This document shows positions 36,139-46,397 of a stretch of 64,000 bases of DNA, one piece after another. Position 1 is the first letter of the stretch. Every line of letters begins with the position of its first letter. The notes below the pieces were generated by a model. That model was not told where the DNA came from. It ran no database searches and saw only the letters and a list, made by a program, of their open reading frames with translations. The DNA comes from Loripinus fragilis. Taxonomy: Eukaryota > Mollusca > Bivalvia > Lucinida > Lucinidae. The position numbers and the translations under genes were made by a program. The stretch spans positions 75,733,601-75,797,600 of the forward strand of contig OZ026522.1 of NCBI GenBank assembly GCA_964019695.1, in the 5' to 3' direction.

Positions 36139-36810
36139 TTATACTATACTAGTCTCACCTGGCAATATGTTCGTTCCAAGACGATAAAGAGTCACTTCAC
36201 CGTACAGGCGCGGAGATAGGTCTACGAAAAGATAGCCATATTTTTTTGAAGATGTAGCCTTTATATAGCTATCCATAAAGTACTTTATCGGATCTGGAAC
36301 GCATTGTCTAGCAAGCGTCTTTATTTGAAGCATATCTCATTGTTTTTTGAAAAGTGCGAGTTGATGCACATCAAGGAAACTGTGCGAAATAATTTGCCAT
36401 GTGGGAAAAGATTCTGGACCAAAAGGAAAACGGTAAAATTCATGTGAGGACTAAAAATGGTGAATAAATTGAATATGTCCTGCATATCGAGCACTGCGAC
36501 ATTAAATCATCAATAATTAGCACAGCATGTCGTCTATGGTCTGCGAAACATTCCAAGTCTTCTTTTTTTCAGAAATCCTTGAAAAAAAGTAAATTGTCCG
36601 TTCTGTCTTCATATGATTTAAAAGATCATTTTGATAAATATTGTAACAGTATATTATTTGAGCAGGCACCTGTTAGAACATCCCTGTAGCGTGTTTCAGG
36701 ATTTCAAACAATAATGTGCTTTTTCCCAAGCCGGAAACTCCTGAAAATTTCAGAGTACTGGGGCATGGGATTTTCAACACTGCTTCCTCGTTAAATGACA
36801 TGACTCGTTT
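36139..36810 (-). pseudogene. FtsK/HerA-type genome-packaging ATPase, frameshifted
   Basis: Near 36742-36765 the minus strand reads FSGVSGLGKSTLL, a Walker A motif (GxxGxGKS). In a shifted frame near 36505-36535 it reads HAVLIIDDLMSQ, a Walker B motif. The intact last part, 36139-36333, has YFMDSYIKATSSKKYGYLFVDLSP and NILPGE, the typical C-terminal block of Polinton ATPases. At least one stop and two shifts interrupt the middle. In Polintons and relatives this enzyme drives DNA into the capsid. It follows the protease gene directly. Confidence 0.82.
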
Positions 36811-36966
36811 GTTGTTAGGATATAACAATTGGGATATTAATAGGGGGCATAGGGAGAAAGGGGAAATATAACAACAATGTGCATATTTTCATATTGGTTT
36901 ATTCAGACAAAAACATGTTTGATTATAATTTTTGTTAACTTTAGGTACACAATAAGGAAAACTTCT

Positions 36967-37401
36967 TCAAATGCAATCGTACACATATTGATCTCTCTGT
37001 TCGATGTTTTTCAAAGTTTCTACAATATCTTTCAATTGTCGTCCTCGTGCGCGATTTATGAGAAAATATAGGCAGTACTGTCCACACACGTTTGAATAAT
37101 TGCCTTGCAACTTTGTACAATTATACAATTGAACGCTGGAGTTGTTCAGTAAACATGCTGTAAATGCATTCTGGTAATAGTCTGGCGAGTTTCCGTAAAT
37201 GTCAAAAAATTCAGACTGTCCAGTGCCATAGAAGAAAATAGCGCACCAGTGTCTCCCTGGCTTTGAACTAACATCTGTATTGATAATAAATCTGCCACAA
37301 CAAATAGTTTGAGGTATCTGATTGGCTGCATAAACTCCCAGCATAGACACTCGAAGGATGGGATCGGAGTGTATTACACACAACAACTGGGAGGTATTCA
37401 C
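36967..37401 (-). CDS. Adenain-like cysteine protease (maturation protease)
   Basis: The frame is open for 144 codons. It contains LGVYAANQIP, GRHWCAIFFYGTGQSEFFDIYG and NVCGQYCLYFL. These give the His (GRHW), the acidic residue (FFDIYG) and the Cys (VCGQYC) of the adenovirus-protease (C5) and Ulp1-like fold. Length is close to other Polinton proteases, which are a little shorter than adenain. The first codon of the open frame is GTG, not ATG, so the true start is uncertain, and the first ATG inside would be at MLGVYAAN. It cleaves capsid precursors during virion assembly in relatives. This is the least damaged core gene. The end of the capsid gene lies at its 5' edge. Confidence 0.85.
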   Translation of the reverse strand: MNTSQLLCVIHSDPILRVSMLGVYAANQIPQTICCGRFIINTDVSSKPGRHWCAIFFYGTGQSEFFDIYGNSPDYYQNAFTACLLNNSSVQLYNCTKLQGNYSNVCGQYCLYFLINRARGRQLKDIVETLKNIEQRDQYVYDCI

Positions 37402-38717
37402 TAGTCCGCTATGATAGCGCGTTCTTTGTTTATTTCAAATATAGCTGAAATCTCTGAAAAGACTATGCAAGTCATAGTCTTAGTCAGTGCCTGATAGAAC
37501 TCCACCTCAAGTCTAATGTTGGCTGTTTTCAAGAGAAACAGATAGTCGTTTGTGCTCTTACCGAAATATGGCTGCATTTGAAAGGTAAACAGACAATAAC
37601 CCTTTTCGAAATCTTCCCTGCTTATATTATTTCCGCTATCATTCTTCCACTTTCCCTAGTTCTGAAACATGTCTGAGTACACTCTTACGAATGTCGATCC
37701 TTTCGTTGGGTTGAACAATAATTTACAAGGTGCCCCATTTATTGGCATTCCATCGACAAATAATGTTATGTTATTTATGCCACGGTTTTCCAAGTTCAAT
37801 GGGTTTTTCCCAAATTGTCCAGACGCCGCGGCAGAATCAACAAAACACACGACTAATCTATCTGGCTTTTGACCTTGAAACAAATTATCCCAGTGGAATG
37901 AAAAACTACCGAGCAGGATACTCTGTTGACGACAGTCTGTTGGTACAAATGGGTTTAAGTCGTTTTAGTGTTCAGCATTTCCGAATGGGAGAAAATTACT
38001 GCCGGATTGACACGAACCTTCGGAGGTAATAAGTAATTGGTAATGTCAATCTTAAAATCCGCCCCTGACGTTGCGCTCATTAAACAGAATACTGGCGTAG
38101 TTCGATATAATTTTACTTTCACGTCCACTTGATTGAGCATATAACGCTTCATCTGGAAGAAATGTGATATAAGCCACCTTGAAGATCCACAAATTTTGAC
38201 AATGCTTCATACACTGTCCTTTCCACTAGACCGTCGTTGCTGCAGGCTGCATCGCAGTCCATCATCGTCTCATTAGTATCTTGATAAAGAGCATCGTTGT
38301 CAGTTGACTTGTTTATGCGTCTTCACCGAAGTTAAGTAGTGTCTATATCATGGCTCAGTATGGATTGCTGGTACAGGTCAAAGTTACCTTGTTTTGCAGA
38401 GTCACCTTGACCGTTGAGAAAAGTGACTGCAGGGAAAAGATTGAGGGCCCCACTTTTGACGAACCATCTAAACTAGTGCTATCTGATTTAGTCACCTTAC
38501 GTTTCACATACAGTTGTGATCCGTGCAAGTCAAGGTAATCCAAAGTATTTGAGGCAGCTATCCTAAACTCCAAAGGCACGTCGTTAGATATTTGTGACAA
38601 AGGTCATATTTCAGTGAAGTAGGCATCTTGCGCAGCAGTTTGAGTAGATGGTAAATCAAACAACTCAAGCTGTAATGGGATACCTTCGTGAAAACTTTTT
38701 CCACTGAGTACAAACAT
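37401..38717 (-). pseudogene. Major capsid protein (double jelly roll), broken
   Basis: Starting at ATG 38717, the frame shows LQLELFDLPSTQTAAQDAYF, then a stop, then LSQISNDVPLEFRIA and YLDLHGSQLYVKRKV (38355-38600). After a frame break it shows MLNQVDVKVKLYRT and FKIDITNYLL (37955-38152), then GQKPDRLVVCFVD, NITLFVDGMP (37656-37883). After another in-frame stop it ends in EKGYCLFTFQMQPY and a C-terminal segment finishing at TAG 37403-37401. These blocks, in this order, are those of the Polinton hexon-like major capsid protein, which forms the icosahedral shell. At least two stops and two shifts are present. The 5' end overlaps the basic protein gene. Confidence 0.85.
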
Positions 38718-39099
38718 ATTTTCTTAATTTGCTGAAAATGTCAGGAACAGACTTTTTTCTCCTGGTTTTCGTCTTTCGTTTAACTGTCTGGCGTCTGCTA
38801 CTTTCAACAACTTTCTTTTCTCTAAACCGCTTTGATTTTGTTCTCGTATTTATACTTTTCCCTTTTGAACACCTTGTTGTTCCGGTTTCCTTTCTGAGAC
38901 GTTTGATTGCGCTCTGCTTTCTCTCATCTGCTGCTTCTACTGAAGAAACCAACTCAACATTTAGCGGTTCTTTTGAGTGTCCAGTAGAAGGTATACTACT
39001 ATTGCCACATTTCTGGTTAATTTTGTTCTTCTCAGACGTTCTTGTAAACAAATGTATCCCTACATTTGGATCGTGAACATATAATTTAGAATGGTTCAT
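38665..39099 (-). CDS. Basic core-like protein (adintovirus pX-type)
   Basis: An open frame of about 144 codons, with a strongly basic middle and end (TRTKSKRFREKKVVE, RRQTVKRKTKTRRKK, then VPDIFSKLRKY). Between the minor and major capsid genes, a small arginine- and lysine-rich protein of this kind is usual in adintoviruses and is thought to condense DNA, like adenovirus core proteins. The first ATG on frame is at 39099. Its end overlaps the start of the capsid gene by about 50 bp. Assignment rests on position and composition. Confidence 0.6.
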   Translation of the reverse strand: MNHSKLYVHDPNVGIHLFTRTSEKNKINQKCGNSSIPSTGHSKEPLNVELVSSVEAADERKQSAIKRLRKETGTTRCSKGKSINTRTKSKRFREKKVVESSRRQTVKRKTKTRRKKSVPDIFSKLRKYVCTQWKKFSRRYPITA

Positions 39100-39529
39100 T
39101 GTCAAAAATGAATGGATAACTTCTAAACCGAAGTGTTATCATCAACGGTTCGCTTAAGAATGAAGCCATCTTCCCGTTTGCAGTCTCAATATAAAACTCC
39201 ATTTCATAAATTTCCTGTTTGAGAATTGGAAGATGAAAAGGCGTGAGAAATGTAAGCAACCGCTGACTTTTCTTAGTCGTAAGTATACGGCATAGGATGG
39301 GCTTAAGTTCGCAATCTATGATACTTTCTTTGCAAACATTGCAAAACAGATGTAATGCCTCATCATTTATAGCTTTTGATGGAATCGTACAATAAAACTC
39401 CAGCAGGGCCACCGTCCAGAATCCTTTCAGAATTAAGGGATTCTAGAGATGAACTTTGAATTTGTAAGGTTTATTATCTTTAAAGTAATCGTCACACTCG
39501 TTACATCTAATGTATATGATATGATCCAT
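39086..39529 (-). pseudogene. Minor capsid (penton-like) protein, one in-frame stop
   Basis: From ATG 39529 the frame reads MDHIIYIRCNECDDYFKDNK and, after an in-frame TAG near 39442, MALLEFYCTIPSK. It continues with LTPFHLPILKQEIYEMEFYIETANGK and ITLRFRSYPF to 39086. The N-terminal pattern (short strand, then D-N-K-P, then VALLEF) and the end (I..I.TANG.....P..ITL.FR) are those I recall for the single-jelly-roll minor capsid protein of Polintons, which caps the vertices. About 147 residues is at the short end for the family. It lies between integrase and the basic protein. Confidence 0.7.
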
Positions 39530-39537
39530 TATTATTT

Positions 39538-40642
39538 TTAATTTTCAAGCATCTGTACACTATCTTCAGAAACCCATGAATTCATAGAAGAAGGATAATC
39601 TAGCCTCTTAACGAGCAATTCTGTTTTTCCTTGACGTTTTCTCCGTTTGACAACTTTTTCAATAATGAATAACGTCTCAGAGTCCTTGGAAACTTTGTTT
39701 AATTCTGAACCATAAAACTGTCCAATGATAGGCTCGTCGTTCCAATCGCTCAACGGTAGGCCCAGTCTCCTATAGTGTTTTGCTGTTTTAAACACCTCTC
39801 CACTATATTGTTGCTGGTAAGCTCTTCTGAAAGGATGTTTAAGGTATGATATCCCCACCAGATCGCCCACTTTGAATTTAAACGAAGATGTGCGTCTTTT
39901 ACGCCTGCCTGTCGGAGTTTTTTTTCAGGTACATATAGGCCCATAGGTCGGCCTCATTTTCCTTAGTCATATCCTTAATCGCTGTGTTATTCAAACTCCT
40001 ATGAGGTGTGGTTTATAGTTATTGACAAACCTCTGTAAATCGTTGATATATCGAAAGCTCCTTTAATGTCTTAAAAACCTCCATAAGAGCACTTTAAACG
40101 TGCGTTGCATTCGTTCGACGTAATTGGCTTTTGGAGGATTTTGCGTCTTAAAAAGACGGATATTTTGTTCTTTGAGGTACTGCTTGACCCATCCATTCAC
40201 AACTCGGAACCTTTGTCGACGAGTAGTCACACTGATTTTCTCTTCGAAATCACCTTTTTCAGAGCATTCAGGACCGATTTAGCTGTTTTATCCTGTAACG
40301 GTTCAATCCACAAAAATTGAGAAAAAACGTCGATCACAAATAGTAAGTAATTGATATTGTCATTTTCTTTGGCCAAATTACCCACGTAGGAAAGATCAGC
40401 ATCAAACTGAGCATCAATAAAATTTTCTTCTGACTTGGAGGGTCTTGAACTGATGTCTTGCTTGTTTTGTACTGATTAGGAGTCTACTCCATCGAGCCAT
40501 TTTTGAATAAAATGCTTTGAAAATGTTCCAGGATACTTTTTTTCAAAACTCTATAGAGTCGCCCAGGACTGCTAAAAGCTGCTGGATTAGAAGCTGTATA
40601 ATAATACTTTTCCAATATAGTCTTTTTATCCGAATTTGACAT
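39538..40642 (-). pseudogene. Retroviral-type (DDE) integrase with chromodomain, frameshifted
   Basis: From ATG 40642 the frame starts MSNSDKKTILEKYYY and includes the helical LYRVLKKK and FIQKWLDG segments. Shifted frames give FDADLSYVGNLA and NINYLLFVIDVFSQFLWIEP (40290-40410), the first catalytic Asp region, then FKTQNPPKANYVERMQRT (about 40090-40145), the region with the last catalytic Glu. The last frame, 39538-39870, has the SH3-like VGISYLKHPFRRAYQQQYSGEVFK and a chromodomain-like end (LDYPSSMNSWVSED). At least four frame breaks are present. In Polintons this enzyme inserts the element with a 5-6 bp target duplication. Confidence 0.85.
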
Positions 40643-40689
40643 TTTGTTAGACTTCACTGTCTACACTGTAGTGCCCAGATACTTGTCTG

Positions 40690-40925
40690 ACTCACTTAAA
40701 AAGTCAACCATGTTAATATAGTGGCAACGCGGAGACCATCTCTGATTTTTTTCCAGGCATTGTCGTCTTTCAGCCATTCCTCCCAGCGTAGGCCACAAGA
40801 GAAACATTTCACTAAATCGCCCTTATTTGTATAATAAAATCCAGCAGACGCCCTGTAGTAACTGTACTGGCCAAGTTTCAGAAGATGACACTCTGTCACG
40901 GTAATATACCATATGAGGAACTGAA
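40690..40925 (-). pseudogene. BIR domain (IAP-like), frameshifted
   Basis: The frame 40696-40899 contains SAGFYYTNKGDLVKCFSCGL then WEEWLKDDNAWKK. G-F-Y-Y-T, CFxC and W...DDxW are the core of the baculovirus IAP repeat, a zinc-binding fold. The frame shifts after this point. The next frame supplies a SPRC with the last Cys, but the expected His is Asn. A second shift lies before SYYRASAGFYYT. BIR genes are known cargo of Polintons and adintoviruses, where they are thought to affect host cell death. This one has lost a zinc ligand and its frame. It stands alone, with no visible RING domain. Confidence 0.75.
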
Positions 40926-40949
40926 TACGATCTTGATATGCGAGACGGG

Positions 40950-41262
40950 TTACTGCTCATCCAAATCCTGGACATGCTGCCCACCGAATGCATTGGCTTC
41001 TAGAAATGATATAAAGTACCGAATACGTTCCTTATATTGATACAGCTTAGTGAAGGTGTCCTTATGAATGCAAACACGAGAATTTCCATCTTGAAGGCAC
41101 AGAAAATTTCGCCACCCTTTTTCCTCTCGAGCTTTATAGAACCAAATGCACTGATTTGGCATTTGATATTGTCATTCCCTGTATCCCAGATTAAAGACAT
41201 CATGTCATTTCTGTTTAATTCTTCTTGTGACAGTTGTAAATGTGTGTACACAGTGAATGCCA
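40950..41262 (-). pseudogene. Small unknown gene at the 5' end of the Polinton, one frameshift
   Basis: It reads MAFTVYTHLQLSQEELNRND, then SLIWDTGNDNIKCQ in one frame, and after a shift near 41155 EEKGWRNFLCLQDGNSRV and CIHKDTFTKLYQYKERIRY to 40950. The predicted product is about 104 residues. The layout of alternating strands then a helix with a basic start is reminiscent of small single-strand DNA-binding proteins, but I cannot name a family. It is the first gene read in the cluster, next to BIR. Confidence 0.4.
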
Positions 41263-41415
41263 TTTGACCATAACCCCCATACAGTTTTATAATGATCTTA
41301 CTGAAACATTGTATTTGTTTTCTCCATAATATGAGAGTGTGCATCACTCCCCATGCAGTTTTATACTGATCTTATGAATCTTTGTATTTTATTACTTCAC
41401 GAAATGAGAATGTGC
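41260..41415. repeat. ~72-bp diverged tandem duplication
   Basis: cccatacagttttataatg..gatctta (41273-41345) and cccatgcagttttatactg..gatctta (41350-41420) repeat in order, both ending in a gagaatgtgcat-like phrase. Confidence 0.7.
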
Positions 41416-41505
41416 ATTTGGTTTGGCTATAATTGTTCCCCTTTTTAACTCATGATCTCCAGTATACAAATACATTGATGCCTACTAGTACCGCTTCCTA
41501 ATTAC

Positions 41506-41860
41506 ATTTATCATATGACGTCGCGTCTGGGAGTGAAATAACACCATGCAATAAAATCTGTAAACCACTAGTGGTTTATCGATTTTCGGGAAACTTTATG
41601 ACGTCCATAACAACATTGCGTACATAATGACAAAATTATAACGTTTTTACGGCAGAAATGAGATTTCAAAGTAATCTTAATGTCATATGATAAATAGAAT
41701 CTAACATTGGTGCTCTTGTTTTATTGAATTTATGAAACTCGTTGCGAAAAAGAGATAAAATGCTCGGCAAGCCTCGCATTTATCTCTTTTTCCCAACTCG
41801 TTTAATAAATTCTATAAAACATGAGCACTCATGTAAGATCCTCTATATCTTTATTTATCA
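41506..41860. repeat. gacgtcgcgtctggg family, copy 2
   Basis: It begins catatgacgtcgcgtctggg and ends gagcactcatgtaagatcc. A strong internal stem pairs gaaaaagagataaaatg with catttatctctttttc. Confidence 0.85.
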
Positions 41861-42067
41861 GTAACCTCTCACATTAACTGCATTGTTGCGCGTTGCCTGA
41901 TAAACGTTGTCTATCTCACGGCATATTGCCTTTATCAGGTCATGATGACGTTGCACTTTTTGAATGACGTCGCTAATGACGCTGAATCAACAAAAAAATC
42001 GAAAATTACGTCATAATCGCTAGTTTGAAGAGTGAAACAATGGGTAAACTGATAAATAGAATACCAG

Positions 42068-42195
42068 GTTCGCGTCTTTTGATATCAAGTTTACCAGGCT
42101 CGGCTTTGAGAACGCATGTTGAATCGCTCGGCAAGCCTCGCGATGTCAACAAGCGTTCTCAAAGCCTTGCCTGGTAAACTTGATATCAAAAGACA
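42068..42195. repeat. Inverted repeat, ~45-bp arms
   Basis: gtcttttgatatcaag, then tttaccaggct, then gctttgagaacgc is mirrored by gcgttctcaaagcc and so on to tcaaaagac, around a gctcggcaagcctcgc centre that is itself palindromic. Confidence 0.9.
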
Positions 42196-42702
42196 CTCAC
42201 CTAGTATTCTTTATTTCTCTTCCTTTAGGATCGCTATCTGGAATTACTCTTTGTCTGGTAATGCCTATATTTGAACATAACAATTTTAAAACGATCGGCG
42301 GTTTAAAAAAATCAGCAGCGGCTTTTTGTGACAGTTTTCATATTTGGTATTCTCCCTTGGTTCAAAGACCCCCTTCTTCTTAACAGTTTGTTATTTTAAA
42401 ATTATTTTGTCAAAATCGATGAAGAATCTTAATTACTTACAGGTATTGCCAAACTTTAATTCCCATTTAAACGTAGTTTATCTGAATAAAGTTATCTCTA
42501 TCTAAGAACATCAGAGACACTTGAGTTCATTAATGATACTCTGAGATCAATTATACAGTGCTTGGTAATTGACATGCTGATAGGTAGCACATCGACAGTA
42601 CCAGCTGCTGTTATTATGCTGGTGGTATCAAATTACCCATGTTATGTCTTTATAAATATTTCATTAAAATATACCATCTTCAGTTACTCACTGAAAGACA
42701 AT

Positions 42703-42937
42703 TTGGGCCGTGTCATGTGATTTCCAACAATGTGGCATTTTGACAAGTGTAGACTCAGATGAGCCTGTGCAACCTTCTTTGAAGCTTAGAAACTCCAAAT
42801 GATGTTCAGTCAATAGCTTAACACTCATAGAATATTCAAGCGACAAGCAAAAGCATATACGCGCAGGCTGATCTGAGGCTTTGCTTGTCGCACATACTAC
42901 ATTGTTTAAAATCTCATGCACTGGCTCATTTTGCATG
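42703..42937. repeat. ~230-bp MITE (gtgatttccaacaatgtggc family), copy 1
   Basis: The left end, gggccgtgtcatgtgatttc, with ccaacaatgtggc is mirrored, imperfectly, by acattgtttaaaat and gcactggctca at the right. Other copies are at 45688-45915 and 50010-50245. Confidence 0.75.
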
Positions 42938-43064
42938 TTAACATACAACTGGATCAGGTTCCGTTTGTTGCTCATATATTTAAATTTGTATTTTTCTGTG
43001 TTCATTTAGAAGAAAGAGAATGAGTACATGTAATTCATTTATTGATTCATAACAATATGTAGTT

Positions 43065-43410
43065 TTATCACATGACGGTGCGCCTGGGAGTGAAATAACT
43101 TCATGCATTTAAATCGATAAACCATTAGTGGTTTACAGATTTTCCGGAAACGTTTTCATGACGCCCATAACAACGTTGCATACATAATGACACATTCTTA
43201 TCTCTTTTACGCCAGAAATGAGATTTCAAAGTATTGTTAATGTCATATGATAAAAAGAATCTAACATTCGTGCCCCTGTATTATTGAATTTATTAAACTC
43301 GCTGCGAAAGAGGGATACAATGCTCGGCAAGCAACCCATTTTATCACTTTCCCTCAACTCGTTCAATTTATTCAATAAACATGAGCACTCGTGTAAGATT
43401 TTCTAAATCT
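43065..43410. repeat. gacgtcgcgtctggg family, copy 3
   Basis: catgacggtgcgcctgggag at the start and gagcactcgtgtaag at the end. It is directly followed by copy 4. Confidence 0.8.
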
Positions 43411-43419
43411 ATCATTTAT

Positions 43420-43760
43420 CATATGACGTCGCGTCTGGGAGTAAAATAACGCCATGCAATAAAATCGATAAACCACTAGTTGTTTATAGATTTACGGGAA
43501 ACGTTATGACGTCCATAACAACGTAGCTTACATAATGACAAAATTATAACGTTTTTACGCCAGAAATGAGATTTCAAAGTATTTGTCATATGATAAATAG
43601 AATCTAACATTCGTGCTCTTGTATTATTGAATTTATTAAACTCGTTGCGAAAAAGAGATAAAATGCTCGGCAAACCTCGCATTTTATCTCTTTTCCCCAA
43701 CTCGTTTAATAAATTCAATAAAACACGAGTACTCATGTAAGATCCTCTATTTCTATCATT
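43420..43760. repeat. gacgtcgcgtctggg family, copy 4
   Basis: catatgacgtcgcgtctggg start and gagtactcatgtaagatcc end, head to tail with copy 3. An internal stem is present as in copy 2. Confidence 0.85.
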
Positions 43761-44288
43761 ATTTTCCTTTATTAAAGATTTTATGTTCTCATTTGAATCA
43801 CCTCAATGAGGCTCTTCTGGCAAATACAAACAATCTTTGTTGGCGCGAAACTACTACAGATATCACAATTTAATTACATCTGAAAATTGTCAGTTTTACA
43901 GTTACAAAATAGCAGTTTATTGTATATATATAGGCATGTTAACATACGTGTAGGTAGAATAGGTACACGCTGTGCATCATCTGTAATTCATTCTAGACAG
44001 AAAAATCACCCAAAATATTTATTTCTCGTTTATCAGACCTATCCTCGATATGCCGATGTTTTTTGGGGATTATTGCTCACAGTATGAATCCAACGAGCTT
44101 GAAAAGAAAATGAAGCTGCTCGTATTTTGACGGGCGCTACCAACTGACCAAGTTAGTGTCCGTTAATGCGCTGGGAAACTCTCTTATCGTGACAGAAAAA
44201 GCACAAGCTGATACAAGCTGAGTCCATCTTATCTTATTATCTCAGTTCCAAATAACATTTGAGACATCTCAATCACACTGGTAAATGT

Positions 44289-44675
44289 ATGCGTCGATTT
44301 AGTGGTATTTACGCGTATTGCCGGTACTTCATAGACCGGAAGTGGTTTATATTGGTGTAAATACTATATAGAAAAACATGCCATATGCCTAAAGGACTAT
44401 AGAATAAGACCATTTTTAAGTATTCAATATGTGTATGGCGATTTATGTAAGCATTTAGGAATAGATTCGAGTACCGATCATCTAGATCGGTACTCGAATC
44501 TATTCCTAAATACTTACATAAATCGCCATGTGCATGCCGAGTACTTAAAAATGATCTATTTCTATAGTCCTTTAGGCATATGGCATGTTTTTCTATATAG
44601 TATTAACACCAATATCGACCACTTCCGGTCTATGAAGTACCGGCAATACGCGTAAATACCACTAAATCGACGTAT
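44289..44675. repeat. Near-perfect 387-bp palindrome
   Basis: The arms (44289-44479 and 44485-44675) are reverse complements with few mismatches, around a 5-bp loop (atcta, 44480-44484). The outer ends read tatgcgtcgatttagtgg and its reverse. There is no coding content. It would extrude as a long hairpin. Confidence 0.92.
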
Positions 44676-45531
44676 ATATTCACCAGGTACAATCTTAGTA
44701 ATATCCATCACTCGCAAATTGTACATGCAAATTCACAGGTTCCTTCAATCGGTTATCAGAGATCGGAATGCCCATTCTTAAACAATAAGTAAATCAAACT
44801 GCATGGACTCCTTAACAAATCAATTAAATTCTGATATCAGCCCACCCCAAAACTATACTTTAAAGGATATCGTCTCACACAAATCTACCATACCAGACTA
44901 AGAACAGGCTGAAGCACTTTACGTCCCCTTCTATACAGTATCTAATTGAAAATCCCTTGTGTAACTGTGGTGAAATTGAAGAACCCTTCCATTTCTTTTT
45001 AGTGTGACCAATACAATATCATTCAAAGGGACATGCTTATATGTGTATCTGCTATTTACAACATTACTCTAAACATTGTGGTACATTGAAATGAAGACCT
45101 TTCTGAAGAACAAATTCTCAATAAGATTAACGCTGTTCACAATTTCATTGACAGATCTATAAGCGTTTAACTTAGCTTGATCAAACTGCATTCTAATTTC
45201 ATTCTTTTTCTATTGTGTGTCATTTAGTCCTTAACTAATACACATTCTTAAGTGTAGCTATTCTTCAATAAAGTCTTACCATTGACAGTAACATCTCCTA
45301 TCCCTGTGTAGATTGGTATTATGGTATTGTACTTTTTTTTTATTTTCCTTAATGGGTAAAAATGACAGTGATCACGTACACTGCTTTTAGGACATTTGCA
45401 TTTTTTATTAATTTTGTTTGATTTGATGCTTGACGTCCCAGTCAACAGCTATGGCCATGTGGGGGCGGTCAGTTCACCTCACCACATTGACAAAGTGTTT
45501 CACCGGTAATTCTCCGCAAAAGTATCAGACC

Positions 45532-45604
45532 AGGTCGGGATCCAACTCACAACCCCATCGATCTGCAGTCAGACACGTTACCGACTTTGCTACGCGACCA
45601 GGCG
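45532..45604 (-). repeat. tRNA-Cys-like sequence (SINE head or tRNA pseudogene)
   Basis: The minus strand has an A-box-like TAGCAAAGTCGG, an anticodon arm CTGACTGCAGATC with a GCA anticodon as in tRNA-Cys, and a B-box-like GAGTTGGATCC. The outer ends, CCTGG and CCTGG, do not pair, so this is not a working tRNA gene. Confidence 0.6.
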
Positions 45605-45687
45605 TTTGACATCTACAGTTCAAACAGTCCATCAAGGGGAGTGATGGTGCTGATTCTGAAGATGATGATGAGCATAAAAATAATGTG

Positions 45688-45915
45688 CCGCGGCATGTGA
45701 TTTCCAACAATGTGGCATTTTGACATGAACAGACTCAGAAGAGCTTGTACAGCCTCCTTTTAAGCTTAGAAATGGTAAATAGATTGATAGTCATAGAATA
45801 TTCAAGCGACTAGCATAGGCTCTGATCAGACTGCACGTATGCCTAGACTGGTTTGAGTCTTAGCTAGTCGCACATACCACATTGTTGGAAATGCAATCTC
45901 ATGCTGCGGCTCATA
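45688..45915. repeat. gtgatttccaacaatgtggc MITE, copy 2
   Basis: gccgcggcatgtgatttcca at the left, and at the right ccacattgttggaaatgc and catgctgcggctc. Inverted ends of about 30 bp are clear. Confidence 0.85.
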
Positions 45916-45949
45916 TACAGATCACGAATTCATATCAAAAAAGTAAAGT

Positions 45950-46215
45950 ATCACATGACGTCGCGTCTGGAAGTGTTATATAACGTCATGCATTAAAATC
46001 GATAAAACACTGTGGTTCACAGATTTTGGTAACGTAATGAAAAGACGTCCATAACAACGTCGCGTAAAAATGACAAAATCCTGACGTTTTCCTGCCAAAA
46101 ATGAGAGTTTTAAGTAATTTTAAAGTCATATGACAAATAGAATCGGACATTCGTGTACCTAGATTATTAAATTTATTAAACTCAATGCGAAAATGCAATA
46201 AAATGCTCCCAATCT
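45950..46215. repeat. gacgtcgcgtctggg family, copy 5
   Basis: catgacgtcgcgtctggaag start. Related sequence resumes near 47900-47975 (cagctcgtttaatgaatt, gagcactcgtgtcatatcc), suggesting a longer element split by the block 46398-47390. Confidence 0.7.
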
Positions 46216-46397
46216 AGCATTTTAATCAGTCACCATTCATATTAACTACAGCGAGCACTATGCCTGAAAACTTTGTCTAGCTCACGACATGTGCCTTTAT
46301 CAGGTCATGATAACGTTGCACGTTTTGAATGACGTCGCCAATGACTCTGAATCCACACAAAAATCGATCATTTAAGAAATGAATCCAATTTTTGGAA

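Larger units (their letters stand above)
29115..41270 (-). mobile_element. Maverick/Polinton (adintovirus-like) element, decayed
   Basis: On one strand lie the hallmark genes of Polintons. In transcription order they are a small ORF, a BIR domain, retroviral-type integrase, minor capsid protein, a basic protein, double-jelly-roll major capsid protein, adenain-like protease, packaging ATPase, two unknown genes and zinc-finger plus DNA polymerase B. Most have frameshifts or stops. Protease and the basic protein are open throughout. Known elements of this kind are 15-20 kb with terminal inverted repeats; here about 9.7 kb remains after removing an internal insertion, and I see no terminal repeats, so ends are set by the outermost genes. 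Whether to call it Polinton or adintovirus needs phylogeny. Confidence 0.88.
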
